NCBI RefSeq assembly: GCF_001517545.1
Contig: NZ_FBYA01000003.1
Span: forward strand, 253,509 to 317,508
DNA length: 64,000 nucleotides
Source of the DNA: Limnohabitans sp. Rim47
Lineage (GTDB): Bacteria; Pseudomonadota; Gammaproteobacteria; Burkholderiales; Burkholderiaceae_C
Direction of reading: 5' to 3'
The position numbers and the translations under genes were made by a program. Shown here one piece after another: positions 1 through 8,386 of the stretch (within the stretch, counting starts at the first letter, position 1; the number at the start of each line of letters is the position of its first letter). Below the pieces are notes generated by a model. It was not told the origin of the DNA. It ran no database searches and was given only the letters and a program-made list of their open reading frames with translations.

Positions 1-1
1 C

Positions 2-214
2 ATGACCTTGTTCTTGGCCACGGCCTTGGGCATTCCAGTGTCGACCACTCACACCATCACGGGTGCGATTGTGGGTGTGGGCTCTACCCAACGCGCCAGC
101 GCTGTGCGCTGGGGTGTTGCAGGCAACATTGTCTGGGCTTGGGTCTTGACCATTCCTGCCAGCGCTTTTGTGGCCGCAGTCGCTTATTGGGTCAGTTTCA
201 AGGTTTTCGATTGA
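2..214 (+). CDS. Inorganic phosphate transporter, PiT family (C-terminal fragment)
   Basis: Only the last 70 residues are in the window; the gene begins upstream of base 1. The fragment carries the second PiT signature around residues 11-20 (GIPVSTTHT) followed by two hydrophobic segments, ending in FKVFD. The family moves phosphate (sometimes as a metal-phosphate complex) across the inner membrane using the proton or sodium gradient. The signature and topology are seen; the substrate is taken from the family. The gene ends shortly before a strong bidirectional terminator. Confidence 0.85.
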   Translation: MTLFLATALGIPVSTTHTITGAIVGVGSTQRASAVRWGVAGNIVWAWVLTIPASAFVAAVAYWVSFKVFD

Positions 215-264
215 AAACCTGAGCAGTTGATGCTGGTGATGTCAACCCGCATGGGCTAATCCAC

Positions 265-294
265 AAAACCGCCTGAAGTTATTCAGGCGGTTTT
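265..294. terminator. Bidirectional intrinsic terminator
   Basis: A 13-bp perfect stem (AAAACCGCCTGAA, loop GTTA, TTCAGGCGGTTTT) is flanked by A and T runs on both sides, so it can stop transcription from the phosphate transporter gene (plus) and from the TM2 gene (minus), which converge here. Confidence 0.85.
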
Positions 295-295
295 T

Positions 296-742
296 TTATT
301 GGCTGATTTGCCGGGCCGCTTCAATTTGGTATTCGAAATACCGTTGGAATGTAAAGGCCAGGCTCGACATCAGAACCGCAGTGCCGATGAGCAAGGCAAT
401 GGCAATGCCAATAACCGTGCCCCAGTTGGTTTGCCCAGTCGCGGCCAGCGCATCGGCTTCGGGGTTGAATTTGGTATTCCATTTTTCGGTGGACATCAGG
501 CCGTACACGATGGCATTCAAGGCACAGCCCGCCATCGTGAAGCCCAGCAGCGGAATCAACAACCAGCTCAACTTGTCGTCTTGGCCCAGTTGCTGGACCC
601 GTTCCACCCCGTAAATCCCGAGTGCGGTTGGTATCGGCAGGAGCCACGCCAGCATGTCGGTAAAGCCGTACAAATAAAAGCGGTGCAGGCCCAAAGGCCC
701 TCCCCAAAATGCCAACCAAGTCGCGTTTGTTTTGTTTTTCAT
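296..742 (-). CDS. TM2 domain-containing membrane protein
   Basis: A 148-residue protein with an N-terminal WLAFWGGPLGLHRFYLYG stretch, the usual TM2 motif (a GxxGxHRFY-like turn between two membrane segments). Further hydrophobic segments lie near residues 60-85 and 108-135, so three or four membrane passes are likely. The function of TM2 proteins in bacteria is not established. It lies 8 bases downstream of the GNAT gene on the same strand and probably shares its transcript, ending at the terminator just beyond its stop. Confidence 0.7.
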   Translation of the reverse strand: MKNKTNATWLAFWGGPLGLHRFYLYGFTDMLAWLLPIPTALGIYGVERVQQLGQDDKLSWLLIPLLGFTMAGCALNAIVYGLMSTEKWNTKFNPEADALAATGQTNWGTVIGIAIALLIGTAVLMSSLAFTFQRYFEYQIEAARQISQ

Positions 743-750
743 GGTGTCGA

Positions 751-1272
751 TTATTGCGGAGTGGTGCTGTCACCAGCGCCCAAAGGCTTTTCCATCATCA
801 CAACGTCAAGCCAGCGGTCGAATTTCCAGCCGCATGACTTGAGCACGCCCACATGGCTGAAGCCCAAAGCCGAGTGCACGCCAATCGATCCAGCATTGGC
901 CGAGTCGCCGATGACGGCCAGAAACTTTCGCACGCCAACGCGTTCGGCCTGAGTGCACAACTCTGCCAGCAGAGCGCGGCCCATGCCTTTGCGGTGAGCG
1001 TCTGGGGCCATGTAAATGGAATCCTCGGCTGAAAACCGGTAGGCCGGACGGGGCTTGAACCAGTTGCAATAGGCAAAGCCCATCACAAGACCTTCATCTT
1101 CGACCACCAAATAGGGCAATCCCTTGGCCAGCACATCGGCGCGTCGACTGGCCATGTCGGCCTCGGTTGGGGGATCGATCTCAAAGGTTCCGGTCCCCGT
1201 GAGCACATGGTGACGGTAAATGGCGGTGATGGCGGCGATATCTTCGTCGCGGGCAGGGCGGATCAGAGGCAA
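751..1272 (-). CDS. GNAT family N-acetyltransferase, phosphinothricin acetyltransferase-like
   Basis: The product resembles the PAT/MnaT branch of GNAT enzymes, which acetylate small amines or amino-acid analogues using acetyl-CoA: N-terminal IRPARDEDIAAITAIY, then a TGTGTFEIDPP segment, and the acetyl-CoA loop DAHRKGMGRALL. I place the start at a TTG at 1272 because a GGGAG lies 7 bases upstream and the family begins directly before this I-R-P-A motif; it gives 173 residues, the usual length. The frame stays open to a TTG at 1392, adding 40 residues unlike the family. The substrate is not known. Confidence 0.75.
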   Translation of the reverse strand: MPLIRPARDEDIAAITAIYRHHVLTGTGTFEIDPPTEADMASRRADVLAKGLPYLVVEDEGLVMGFAYCNWFKPRPAYRFSAEDSIYMAPDAHRKGMGRALLAELCTQAERVGVRKFLAVIGDSANAGSIGVHSALGFSHVGVLKSCGWKFDRWLDVVMMEKPLGAGDSTTPQ

Positions 1273-1288
1273 GGCAAGGCTCCCGTTG

Positions 1289-1294
1289 TATAAT
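1289..1294 (+). promoter_or_regulatory. Candidate -10 box for the rpsP operon
   Basis: A perfect TATAAT preceded by TG lies about 115 bases upstream of rpsP and inside the divergent region. No convincing -35 box is seen at 16-18 bases, so this is a suggestion from the -10 match and location only. Confidence 0.4.
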
Positions 1295-1409
1295 GGTGGG
1301 CTTTTCAGTGTGTCACTGGCCGGGTGGCCAGTTGCGTGTCTCAAACGCTGAAGGATACCGGGCGTCTCGGCATTTGTTCCGAAGATACCCAACCACCCAA
1401 GGATAAATC

Positions 1410-1661
1410 ATGGTTGTTATTCGTTTGAACCGCGGCGGCTCTAAAGCACGTCCATTCTTCAACATCGTCGTTGCTGACAAGCGCGTGCGTCGCGATGGTC
1501 GCTTCCTCGAGCGCATCGGTTTCTACAACCCCACAGCCAAAGGTGGCGAAGAAGGTCTGCGCATTGCACAAGACCGCCTGACCTACTGGAAGAGCGTTGG
1601 CGCTCAGGCTTCCCCCACTGTGGAACGTCTGATTCGTCAAGCTGGCAAAGCAGCCGCCTGA
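1410..1661 (+). CDS. rpsP: 30S ribosomal protein S16
   Basis: An 83-residue basic protein, the normal length for S16, with the family opening MVVIRLNRGGSKARPFFNIV and the conserved R-D-GR-ER-GFYNP segment. S16 binds 16S rRNA early in 30S assembly. An AAGGA at 1399-1403 sets the ATG start. It is the first gene of the conserved rpsP-rimM-trmD-rplS group, which couples ribosomal proteins with two RNA maturation factors. Confidence 0.98.
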   Translation: MVVIRLNRGGSKARPFFNIVVADKRVRRDGRFLERIGFYNPTAKGGEEGLRIAQDRLTYWKSVGAQASPTVERLIRQAGKAAA

Positions 1662-1677
1662 TCGGCTCGCCTTGGCC

Positions 1678-2295
1678 ATGCGTCCCCCTTTGGAAACAGC
1701 CGCACTGCCGGCTGACGCCATCGAAATCGGGCGCATAGCCGATGCTTGGGGCATCAAAGGCTGGTTCAAGGTCTTGCCCCACAGCGCCTCGCCAGAGGCG
1801 CTTTTTTCTTCCAAGCGCTGGTTTTTATTGCCGCCCGATCGGCCCATGAAACCCAAACGCGCAAGCGAGGCCGCAGCCGCTGCCTCTTTGCTGCAGGCTT
1901 GGACGGAGCCCTTGCTCCTGAATATCAAAGAAGTCAAAGACCATTCCAACACGGTGGTCGCCTGTGCCCACGATCTCAATGACCGCAATGCGGCCGAGGC
2001 CCTGCGTGGTGCGCGCATCTTTGTGCCCCGTTCAAGTTTTCCTACCGCGGCTGATGGCGAGTATTACTGGGTCGACCTGATCGGCTTGCAGGTGTTCAAC
2101 CGCGAAGGCGTTGACCTCGGCCAAGTGCGGGACCTCATGTCCACCGGACCTCAAACCGTGTTGGTCATTGAAGCTGCCCCTGAAATCGAAGGTGGCAAGC
2201 CTGTCGAGCGCATGATCCCCTTCGTGGCGGCGTTTGTGGATGGTGTCGACTTGCCGGGCAAGCGCATCACTGTTGATTGGCAGCCCGACTACTGA
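1678..2295 (+). CDS. rimM: Ribosome maturation factor RimM
   Basis: This 205-residue protein has the N-terminal RimM domain (EIGRIADAWGIKGWFKV near residues 16-30) and a C-terminal PRC-barrel beginning at EYYWVDLIGLQV. RimM binds S19 and helps the 30S head mature. An ATG at 1678 is preferred; a TTG two codons earlier is also open. It follows rpsP by 16 bases. A lysine/alanine-rich insertion near residues 57-70 (KPKRASEAAAAASLL) sits in the N-domain and is typical of betaproteobacterial versions only in part. Confidence 0.95.
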   Translation: MRPPLETAALPADAIEIGRIADAWGIKGWFKVLPHSASPEALFSSKRWFLLPPDRPMKPKRASEAAAAASLLQAWTEPLLLNIKEVKDHSNTVVACAHDLNDRNAAEALRGARIFVPRSSFPTAADGEYYWVDLIGLQVFNREGVDLGQVRDLMSTGPQTVLVIEAAPEIEGGKPVERMIPFVAAFVDGVDLPGKRITVDWQPDY

Positions 2296-2324
2296 GCGGC
2301 TCCCGGCCGTGGAGGGCCATCCCC

Positions 2325-3122
2325 ATGCGCTTTGACATCATCACCCTGTTTCCCGAACTGTTCGCGCCGCTGTTGATCAGCGGTATCACACGCCGTGCCT
2401 ACGAAAGTGGCTTGGTGGATGTGCATTTGTGGAATCCCCGCGACCACGCCGAAGGCAATTACCGCAGGGTGGACGACCGTTCTTTTGGCGGCGGACCTGG
2501 CATGGTCATGCTGGCCGAGCCCCTGTTCAAGTGCCTCACGGCCATTCGCGCAGAACGTCAAGAGGCCAATCCTGCCCCTCTGGTGCTGTTTTCTCCCATT
2601 GGGCAGGCCCTGAACCATTCTGCGGTCGAGCAGTGGTCGCACAGCGCGGGGGCCGTGTTGTTGTGTGGCCGCTACGAAGGCGTCGACCAGCGTTTCATTG
2701 ACCAATATGTGGACCAGCAAATCAGCTTGGGAGACTTTGTGCTGTCGGGCGGTGAAATCGCGGCCATGGCTTTACTGGACGCGGTGGCCCGACTGCAGCC
2801 GGGTGTGCTCAACGATGAAGGCAGCCACCAGTTGGACAGCTTCAACCCAGCACTGGATGGTTTGCTGGACAGTCCTCATTACACGAGGCCTGAGGTTTGG
2901 CAAAACCACGCTGTTCCGGCTGAGTTGATGTCAGGCCATCACGCACACATCGCACGTTGGCGACGCGAGCAAAGTCTTCGTTTGACGTCGTTGCATCGTC
3001 CTGAATTGCTGGAACAAGCCCGTTTGTTGGGCAAGTTGAGCCGCCAGGATGAGGCTTACCTGAAAACGAGCCAGAGCCGCGCGGATATCAAAAATCCCAG
3101 TCACGGTTCTAAAAAGCTATAA
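2325..3122 (+). CDS. trmD: tRNA (guanine-37-N1)-methyltransferase
   Basis: TrmD methylates G37 next to the anticodon with S-adenosylmethionine, preventing +1 frameshifting. The start MRFDIITLFPELF is the family's; 265 residues is the usual size. The trefoil-knot SAM site is seen as LLCGRYEGVDQRF followed by SLGDFVLSGGE. Upstream in-frame codons to 2277 overlap rimM and are not used by the family. It sits 29 bases after rimM. Confidence 0.97.
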   Translation: MRFDIITLFPELFAPLLISGITRRAYESGLVDVHLWNPRDHAEGNYRRVDDRSFGGGPGMVMLAEPLFKCLTAIRAERQEANPAPLVLFSPIGQALNHSAVEQWSHSAGAVLLCGRYEGVDQRFIDQYVDQQISLGDFVLSGGEIAAMALLDAVARLQPGVLNDEGSHQLDSFNPALDGLLDSPHYTRPEVWQNHAVPAELMSGHHAHIARWRREQSLRLTSLHRPELLEQARLLGKLSRQDEAYLKTSQSRADIKNPSHGSKKL

Positions 3123-3123
3123 T
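3118..3123 (+). promoter_or_regulatory. Candidate internal -10 box for rplS
   Basis: A perfect TATAAT overlaps the TAA stop of trmD. The 116-base gap before rplS is long for this operon, and an internal promoter would allow the ribosomal protein to be made in excess over TrmD, as is needed. No clear -35 is seen; this is an inference. Confidence 0.35.
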
Positions 3124-3238
3124 CAAAGGCTTTTCGATCCTCTACCCGCCGCGATTTGGCTCAGTCATGCATTTAGCATGGCCTTTACAGCACAGAACGC
3201 CCCTTGTGTAGCGAGGCATGATCGGACGGAGTTCAAAA

Positions 3239-3622
3239 ATGAATTTGATTCAAACTCTTGAGCAGGAAGAAATTGCCCGTTTGGGTAAAGTGCTTCCTGA
3301 ATTTGCCCCCGGCGACACCGTGATCGTCAGCGTCAACGTGGTTGAGGGCGCGCGCAAGCGTGTCCAGGCCTACGAAGGTGTTGTGATCGCCAAGCGTAAC
3401 CGTGGTCTGAACAGCGGCTTCACCGTGCGCAAGATCTCCAGTGGCGAAGGCGTGGAACGTACGTTCCAGACCTACAGCCCTGTGATCGCCAGCATCGAAG
3501 TCAAGCGTCGTGGTGATGTTCGCCGCGCCAAGCTGTACTACCTGCGTGACCGCAGCGGCAAGTCGGCACGTATCAAAGAAAAGTTGCCACAGCGCAAAGC
3601 AGCTCCTGCTGTCAAAGCGTAA
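3239..3622 (+). CDS. rplS: 50S ribosomal protein L19
   Basis: 127 residues opening MNLIQTLEQEEIARLGK, with the conserved FAPGDTVIVSVNVVEGARKR and the RVQAYEGVVIAKRNRG segment. L19 lies at the 30S-50S interface. The ATG at 3239 has a GGAG about 10 bases upstream; an in-frame start at 3218 would add seven residues not seen in the family. It closes the rpsP operon, directly before a strong terminator. Confidence 0.97.
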   Translation: MNLIQTLEQEEIARLGKVLPEFAPGDTVIVSVNVVEGARKRVQAYEGVVIAKRNRGLNSGFTVRKISSGEGVERTFQTYSPVIASIEVKRRGDVRRAKLYYLRDRSGKSARIKEKLPQRKAAPAVKA

Positions 3623-3641
3623 AGCCTTTTCGGCCATGCGA

Positions 3642-3678
3642 AAAAACCGCCCGGGTTTGCACCCAGGGCGGTTTTTTT
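3642..3678 (+). terminator. Intrinsic terminator after rplS
   Basis: The stem AAAACCGCCC pairs with GGGCGGTTTT, with an inner GGGT/ACCC extension, and runs into seven Ts about 20 bases after the rplS stop. Confidence 0.85.
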
Positions 3679-3721
3679 ATGGCCGGTTCTAAACCACGAG
3701 CCATGAAACCGGCAGGCCATG

Positions 3722-3757
3722 AAAAAAGGCCTTGCCGGTGAAGGCAAGACCTTTTCA
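3722..3757 (-). terminator. Intrinsic terminator after the DEAD-box helicase gene
   Basis: An AAAAGGCCTTGCC / GGCAAGACCTTTT near-perfect stem with a six-base loop; read on the minus strand it ends in TTTTTT, about 40 bases beyond the helicase stop codon. The other strand also ends in Ts. Confidence 0.65.
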
Positions 3758-3797
3758 AGGACCTTGAAGTCCAGGGCTTAGCCCCAGAACAGGATGA

Positions 3798-5903
3798 TTA
3801 ACCGCGTGTGATTTTCAGCACGCGAGTGCCGCCACGTTTGCCCGCAGGGCCTTCGCCCGCTGCCGCGTGGGGTTTGAAGTTGCTGGCACCAAATTGCTTG
3901 GGGCCACGACCAAACTTGTCACCCGCAGCGCCAGCGCCGCGAGGTGCTGGGCGAGCTGCGTTGCGGTTGTCACCGCCGCGTTCTTCCCAACGACCACCTT
4001 GACGCGGACCATCCTGGCGAGCGTCTTGACGTGGCGCAGGGCGGCTGTCACCGCGATCCCAAGGGTGGGCTGGGGCAGCACGCTGCTCGAAGCGGTCACC
4101 ACCACGGTTGTCATTGCGGTTGTCACCGCGGGGCGCGTCAAAACGGCCACCTTCTTTGCGCTGGTCGAAGCGGGGTTCGCTGCGCTGCTCAAAACGGGGC
4201 TGTTCATCGCGGAAGTTGCCACGGGGTGCGCGGTTGTCGAAACCACCGCCATCGCGGTCACGGTTGCCGCCAAAGTCACGACCACCAGCGGGTGGACGAC
4301 CACCGCGGAAGCCACCACCTGCGTTGGCGTAGTTGCGTTCGCCACCAAAGCGGTCACCGCCACGGCCCATGGGCTTGCGTGCTTCGGGCATGCGCACTTT
4401 GGGCTCCAGACCTGGAATCACTTCGGCCTTAAATGGCTGGCGTGTGTAGGACTCGATGTCACCGATTTTGCGACGGTCACGGATCTCGGCAAAAGTCACG
4501 GCCAAGCCATCGCGGCCAGCGCGGCCTGTGCGGCCGATGCGGTGGGTGTAATCTTCGGCCTTCATCGGCAAGCCGAAGTTGAAGACGTGGGTGATGGTGG
4601 GCACGTCGATGCCGCGAGCTGCGACGTCGGTAGCGACCAAAATCTGGACCTGGCCATTGCGCAGCGCCATCAGGCGGCGGTTGCGCATGCCTTGGCTCAA
4701 AGCACCGTGCAGGGCCACAGCCGAGAAGCCGTCTTGCTGCAGGTCGGCGGCCAGGCCGTCGCACTCGATTTGTGTGCTGGAGAACACGATGGCTTGGTCA
4801 ATGGTGGCGTCACGCAACCAGTGGTCGAGCATCTGGCGCTTGTGTTGCGCGTTGTCGGCCCAGAAGAGCACTTGTTTGATGTTGTTGTGCTTTTCTTGCG
4901 GGTTGTCGATCTGGATTTTCTGGACCGAAGAACCACCGTCGTGCATCACGCGCATGGCCAGTTGCTGAATGCGCGGGGCAAACGTCGCACTGAACATCAT
5001 GGTCTGGCGACGCTGGCTGGTCATGTCGTTGATGTCGGCCAGGTCGTCCGAGAAGCCCAGGTCGAGCATGCGGTCGGCTTCGTCCACCACCAAGAACTGG
5101 ACTTGGTCCAGCTTGATTTGCATGGAGCGTTGCAGGTCGAGCAAACGGCCTGGGGTGGCCACGACCAGATTGGCGTTTTGCAGCTTGGCAATTTGCAATT
5201 GGTAAGGAATGCCGCCGACCACGTTGGCCACGCGCAGGCCGCGTGTGTGCTTGACCAGCTCGATGGCGTCTTGTGCCACCTGTTGGGCCAATTCACGGGT
5301 AGGGCACAGGATCAGGGCGCCAGGGGTTGGGGCCTTGAAGTTGCGAGGGTTGGTCGGGTCTTTGCGCTTGGAACGCTTGGGGGCTGGCTCGCCCTTGGCT
5401 GCGGCATCGGCGCAGGCTTGGTCAAAGTCGGCGCGCTCGGCAGCTTCTTGTTCGGCCATCTGCTGAATCAAGGTGTGCAAAACGGGCAGCAAGAAGGCCG
5501 CGGTTTTGCCGCTGCCGGTCTGACTGGAGACCATCAGGTCGGTGTAGCCATTCGATTTGCCGTCTTTGGAGCCGCCCGCCGTGGGCAAAGCCAAAGGAAT
5601 GGCGCGCAGTTGCACGGCGGTGGGCTGTGTGTAGCCCAGGTCAGCCACGGCTTGCACCAGTTCTGGGGCCAAGCCCAGTTCGACGAAACCATTGGGCACG
5701 TCGGCGGCGACTTCAAGCTCGGTCGTTGCATCGGCGAAAGCCTCTGCAGCAGGGGCCTCTGCAGTTGTGATTTCGGCAGCAGCAGCGACCATGATTTCAG
5801 TGGCCAGGTTGGCTGCTGGCGTCACGGATGCGGACTCGGCAGAGATGGAAATGTTTTCGGCAGGCGACAAGTCGTCCTGCACTGTGTTCAAAGTGTCAGT
5901 CAT
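3798..5903 (-). CDS. DEAD-box ATP-dependent RNA helicase, RhlE-like
   Basis: A 701-residue cytoplasmic RNA helicase. Seen in order: an acidic/alanine-rich N-terminal extension (about 70 residues), Q motif (GFVELGL...QPTAVQ), Walker A SSQTGSGKT near residue 130, PTRELA near 201, TPGR, DEAD at 274-277, SAT, and motif VI HRIGRTGRAGR. A charged insertion near residues 155-190 and a long tail rich in G, R, D, N and F (RGG-like) make it longer than E. coli RhlE. Such tails bind RNA and often aid cold-shock or ribosome assembly roles. The start MTDTLNT at 5903 is chosen; a longer frame to 5984 has no support. Confidence 0.92.
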   Translation of the reverse strand: MTDTLNTVQDDLSPAENISISAESASVTPAANLATEIMVAAAAEITTAEAPAAEAFADATTELEVAADVPNGFVELGLAPELVQAVADLGYTQPTAVQLRAIPLALPTAGGSKDGKSNGYTDLMVSSQTGSGKTAAFLLPVLHTLIQQMAEQEAAERADFDQACADAAAKGEPAPKRSKRKDPTNPRNFKAPTPGALILCPTRELAQQVAQDAIELVKHTRGLRVANVVGGIPYQLQIAKLQNANLVVATPGRLLDLQRSMQIKLDQVQFLVVDEADRMLDLGFSDDLADINDMTSQRRQTMMFSATFAPRIQQLAMRVMHDGGSSVQKIQIDNPQEKHNNIKQVLFWADNAQHKRQMLDHWLRDATIDQAIVFSSTQIECDGLAADLQQDGFSAVALHGALSQGMRNRRLMALRNGQVQILVATDVAARGIDVPTITHVFNFGLPMKAEDYTHRIGRTGRAGRDGLAVTFAEIRDRRKIGDIESYTRQPFKAEVIPGLEPKVRMPEARKPMGRGGDRFGGERNYANAGGGFRGGRPPAGGRDFGGNRDRDGGGFDNRAPRGNFRDEQPRFEQRSEPRFDQRKEGGRFDAPRGDNRNDNRGGDRFEQRAAPAHPWDRGDSRPAPRQDARQDGPRQGGRWEERGGDNRNAARPAPRGAGAAGDKFGRGPKQFGASNFKPHAAAGEGPAGKRGGTRVLKITRG

Positions 5904-6156
5904 GTGTGTAAAAAAACTCGCACGGAACAGCGGCCGCAAGGTATTGCTTAGGCCGCAGGCACCGCAAGGTTGAAAAAACATCAACCATCAAACGGTGCTC
6001 GCGAGAGGCGCTGGGCGTGGAGCCTGGCCGCTGTGAGTGACCCTATCGTTGGGTCAAGGCGTGAAGGGAGATGTATGAAACGCTGCTCTCATGTGCAGCG
6101 CAGCCTCAAATTATGGCATGGATCAGAAAAAAACGCTAGGGTTTTCCCTGAAAAAT
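5904..6156. other. Intergenic region between orn and the helicase gene
   Basis: About 250 bases lie between the end of oligoribonuclease and the helicase start, both on the minus strand. No gene is supported. It presumably holds the helicase promoter and a long leader, as is common for cold-induced RNA helicases, but I cannot pick out a clear promoter. Confidence 0.4.
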
Positions 6157-6747
6157 TCACAACTTGATGAAATGCTCGCGGTAATGCGCCAATTCATCGA
6201 TGGATTCGTGCACATCGGCCAGCGCAGTGTGCTTTTGTTGCTTCTTGAACCCCGAATACACCTCCGGCTTCCAGCGGCGTGACAGCTCCTTGAGGGTGCT
6301 GACGTCGAGGTTTCGGTAATGAAAAAAGGCTTCCAGCTTGGGCATGAACTTGACCAGAAAGCGGCGGTCCTGGCTGATGGTGTTGCCACACAAGGGCGAT
6401 GCGCTCTTGGGCAGGTACTTTTTAAGGAACGTGAGAATTTGCGCTTCGGCATCGGCCTCGCTGGTGGTGGAGGCTTTGACTTTGTCGATCAAGCCGCTCT
6501 TGCCATGCGTGCCCTTGTTCCAGGCGTCCATCTTGTTCAACAGTTCATCGCTTTGGTGGATGACCAAAACCGGGCCTTCGATGCGGGGCGTCAAGTGGGG
6601 ACCGGTCACGATGACGGCAATCTCCAGCAGGCGTTCTTTTTCTGGATCGAGGCCGGTCATTTCGCAATCGATCCAGACCAAATTTTGGTCTGATTTGGGC
6701 AATTCAATCGCTTCGGCAGTGGTGGAGGGGGTGTTGACTTGAGACAT
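6157..6747 (-). CDS. orn: Oligoribonuclease
   Basis: A DEDDh 3'-5' exonuclease that degrades 2-5 nt RNA (including pGpG) to mononucleotides. Acidic residues are seen in WIDCEMTGLDP, in NTISQDRRFL and in TALADVHESIDE, with the conserved H before the last D. Start MSQVNTP at 6747 gives 196 residues; an upstream in-frame ATG at 6822 would run across the divergent protease gene. It is divergent from the M48 protease gene with 65 bases between starts, which must hold both promoters. Confidence 0.95.
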   Translation of the reverse strand: MSQVNTPSTTAEAIELPKSDQNLVWIDCEMTGLDPEKERLLEIAVIVTGPHLTPRIEGPVLVIHQSDELLNKMDAWNKGTHGKSGLIDKVKASTTSEADAEAQILTFLKKYLPKSASPLCGNTISQDRRFLVKFMPKLEAFFHYRNLDVSTLKELSRRWKPEVYSGFKKQQKHTALADVHESIDELAHYREHFIKL

Positions 6748-6812
6748 GCCGTGATTGTCGCTGAAGCCAATGGCGCGAAGCGTGATTTCAATCTGCCCTA
6801 CACTTTGCGCCC

Positions 6813-8072
6813 ATGAATGCATCCCTCACTTTGACCCTGACGCTCGTGTTGGCCTTGCTCGCGCATGTGGCGCTCAAGTTCTGGCTCAATGCTCGCCAGG
6901 TTAGGCATGTGGCCCGGCATCGCAGTGCTGTGCCTGCCACCTATGCCGATTCGGTATCGCTGGCTGACCATCAAAAGGCGGCCGATTACACCCTTGCCAA
7001 AGCCCGCTTGTCGCAAATAGACATTGCATTGGATGCCGCAGTGCTGTTGGGCTGGACATTGCTGGGTGGGCTGGATGCCCTGAACCAGGTGTTGCTGGAC
7101 TGGATGGGGCCGGGCATGGCACAGCAAATCGCTTTGGTGTTGGGTTTCAGCTTGCTGGGTGGTCTGATCGGCTTGCCTTTGTCGCTGATGCAAACCTTTG
7201 GCGTTGAGCAGCGTTTTGGCTTCAACAAAATCACGCCCAAACTCTGGCTGGCGGACATGGTTAAAGGCCTGGTTTTGGGCCTGGCACTGGGCATGCCGCT
7301 GCTGTGGGTGGTGCTTTGGTTGATGCAGGCGGGCGGGGCCTGGTGGTGGCTTTGGGCCTGGGGCGTTTTGGTGGGGTGGCAGCTGTTTTTGATGGCCATT
7401 GCACCCAATGTCATCATGCCGCTGTTCAACAAGTTCACCCCGCTGGACGATGAATCGCTCAAGACCCGTGTGCAGGCTCTGATGCAGCGCGCAGGCTTCA
7501 CAGCCAAAGGCTTTTTTGTGATGGACGGCAGCCGCCGTTCTGCTCATTCGAATGCATTTTTTACTGGCTTTGGTGCCAGCAAGCGGGTGGTGTTTTTTGA
7601 CACCTTGCTCAAGCAACTGAGCCCATCCGAAATGGAGGCGGTGCTGGCCCACGAATTGGGGCACTTCAAGCACAAGCACATCGTCAAGATGATGGCGACG
7701 AGCTTTGCGTTGACCTTGGCTGGCCTGGCACTCTTGGGCTGGTTGGCCCAGCAGGTCTGGTTCTACACGGGCCTCGGCGTCATGCCCAGTTTGTCAGACA
7801 GCAACAACGCGCTGGCGCTGGTGCTGTTCATGCTGGTGACCCCTGTGTTCACTTTGTTCTTTGCCCCTGTTGCGTCCTGGCGCTCACGTCAGCAAGAGTT
7901 CGAGGCCGATGCTTATGCGGTTTCTCAAACCCCTGGCCAGGATTTGGCGTCTGCCTTGCTCAAGCTGTATCAGGACAACGCATCGACTTTGACGCCTGAT
8001 CCTGTGTATGTGAAGTTTTACTATTCGCACCCTCCGGCCAGTGAGCGTCTGTTGAGGATGAAAACGGCATGA
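6813..8072 (+). CDS. M48 family metallopeptidase (Ste24/CAAX-protease-like), inner membrane
   Basis: 419 residues with an N-terminal membrane helix, further hydrophobic segments near 70-125 and 150-200, the zinc motif HELGH at 280-284, two more membrane segments near 295-355, and the third ligand in QEFEADAYA (362-370). This is the layout of eukaryotic Ste24 and bacterial homologues rather than the shorter HtpX. The family cleaves membrane or membrane-associated proteins; bacterial substrates are not known. The final ATGA is shared with the next gene, so the two are translationally coupled. Confidence 0.88.
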   Translation: MNASLTLTLTLVLALLAHVALKFWLNARQVRHVARHRSAVPATYADSVSLADHQKAADYTLAKARLSQIDIALDAAVLLGWTLLGGLDALNQVLLDWMGPGMAQQIALVLGFSLLGGLIGLPLSLMQTFGVEQRFGFNKITPKLWLADMVKGLVLGLALGMPLLWVVLWLMQAGGAWWWLWAWGVLVGWQLFLMAIAPNVIMPLFNKFTPLDDESLKTRVQALMQRAGFTAKGFFVMDGSRRSAHSNAFFTGFGASKRVVFFDTLLKQLSPSEMEAVLAHELGHFKHKHIVKMMATSFALTLAGLALLGWLAQQVWFYTGLGVMPSLSDSNNALALVLFMLVTPVFTLFFAPVASWRSRQQEFEADAYAVSQTPGQDLASALLKLYQDNASTLTPDPVYVKFYYSHPPASERLLRMKTA

Positions 8073-8380
8073 CCCAGCCAGAAGTCCGCGCCCTCAAACC
8101 CACCGAAGTCGTCATGGCGCTCAGCCAAGTAACTGGCTGGACTTTGTCGGGCGATGGTGAGCACATCGCCATAGAAAAAACCTTTGTGTTTGACCAGCAC
8201 AGCCATGCACTGCTTTTCGTCAACAGCGTGGGTTGGTTGTCTGAAAAGCTCAATCACCACCCTGAGCTCGTGCTGAATTACCGCCGCTGTATCGTGCGTT
8301 GGCGCACCCACGATGTGCGAGGCCTGAGTCGTCTTGACTTTGAGGCCGCCACCCAAACCGATACCTTGTTACCGACATGA
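8069..8380 (+). CDS. Pterin-4-alpha-carbinolamine dehydratase-like protein
   Basis: 103 residues with the PCD/DCoH core: FLF-type strand followed by LNHHPELVLNYRRCIVRWRTHDVRGLSRLDFEAA, which has the active-site histidine pair and the later H-D. The family dehydrates 4a-hydroxytetrahydropterin during aromatic amino acid hydroxylation, but no phenylalanine hydroxylase lies nearby, so its role here (pterin recycling for molybdopterin or another enzyme) is open. It overlaps the protease gene by four bases and precedes rsgA by six. Confidence 0.8.
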   Translation: MTQPEVRALKPTEVVMALSQVTGWTLSGDGEHIAIEKTFVFDQHSHALLFVNSVGWLSEKLNHHPELVLNYRRCIVRWRTHDVRGLSRLDFEAATQTDTLLPT

Positions 8381-8386
8381 AACTGC

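Noticed and set aside
3867..5951. A 694-codon plus-strand reading frame opposite the helicase gene
   Set aside because: Shadow; the low-complexity helicase tail makes an open but meaningless antisense frame.
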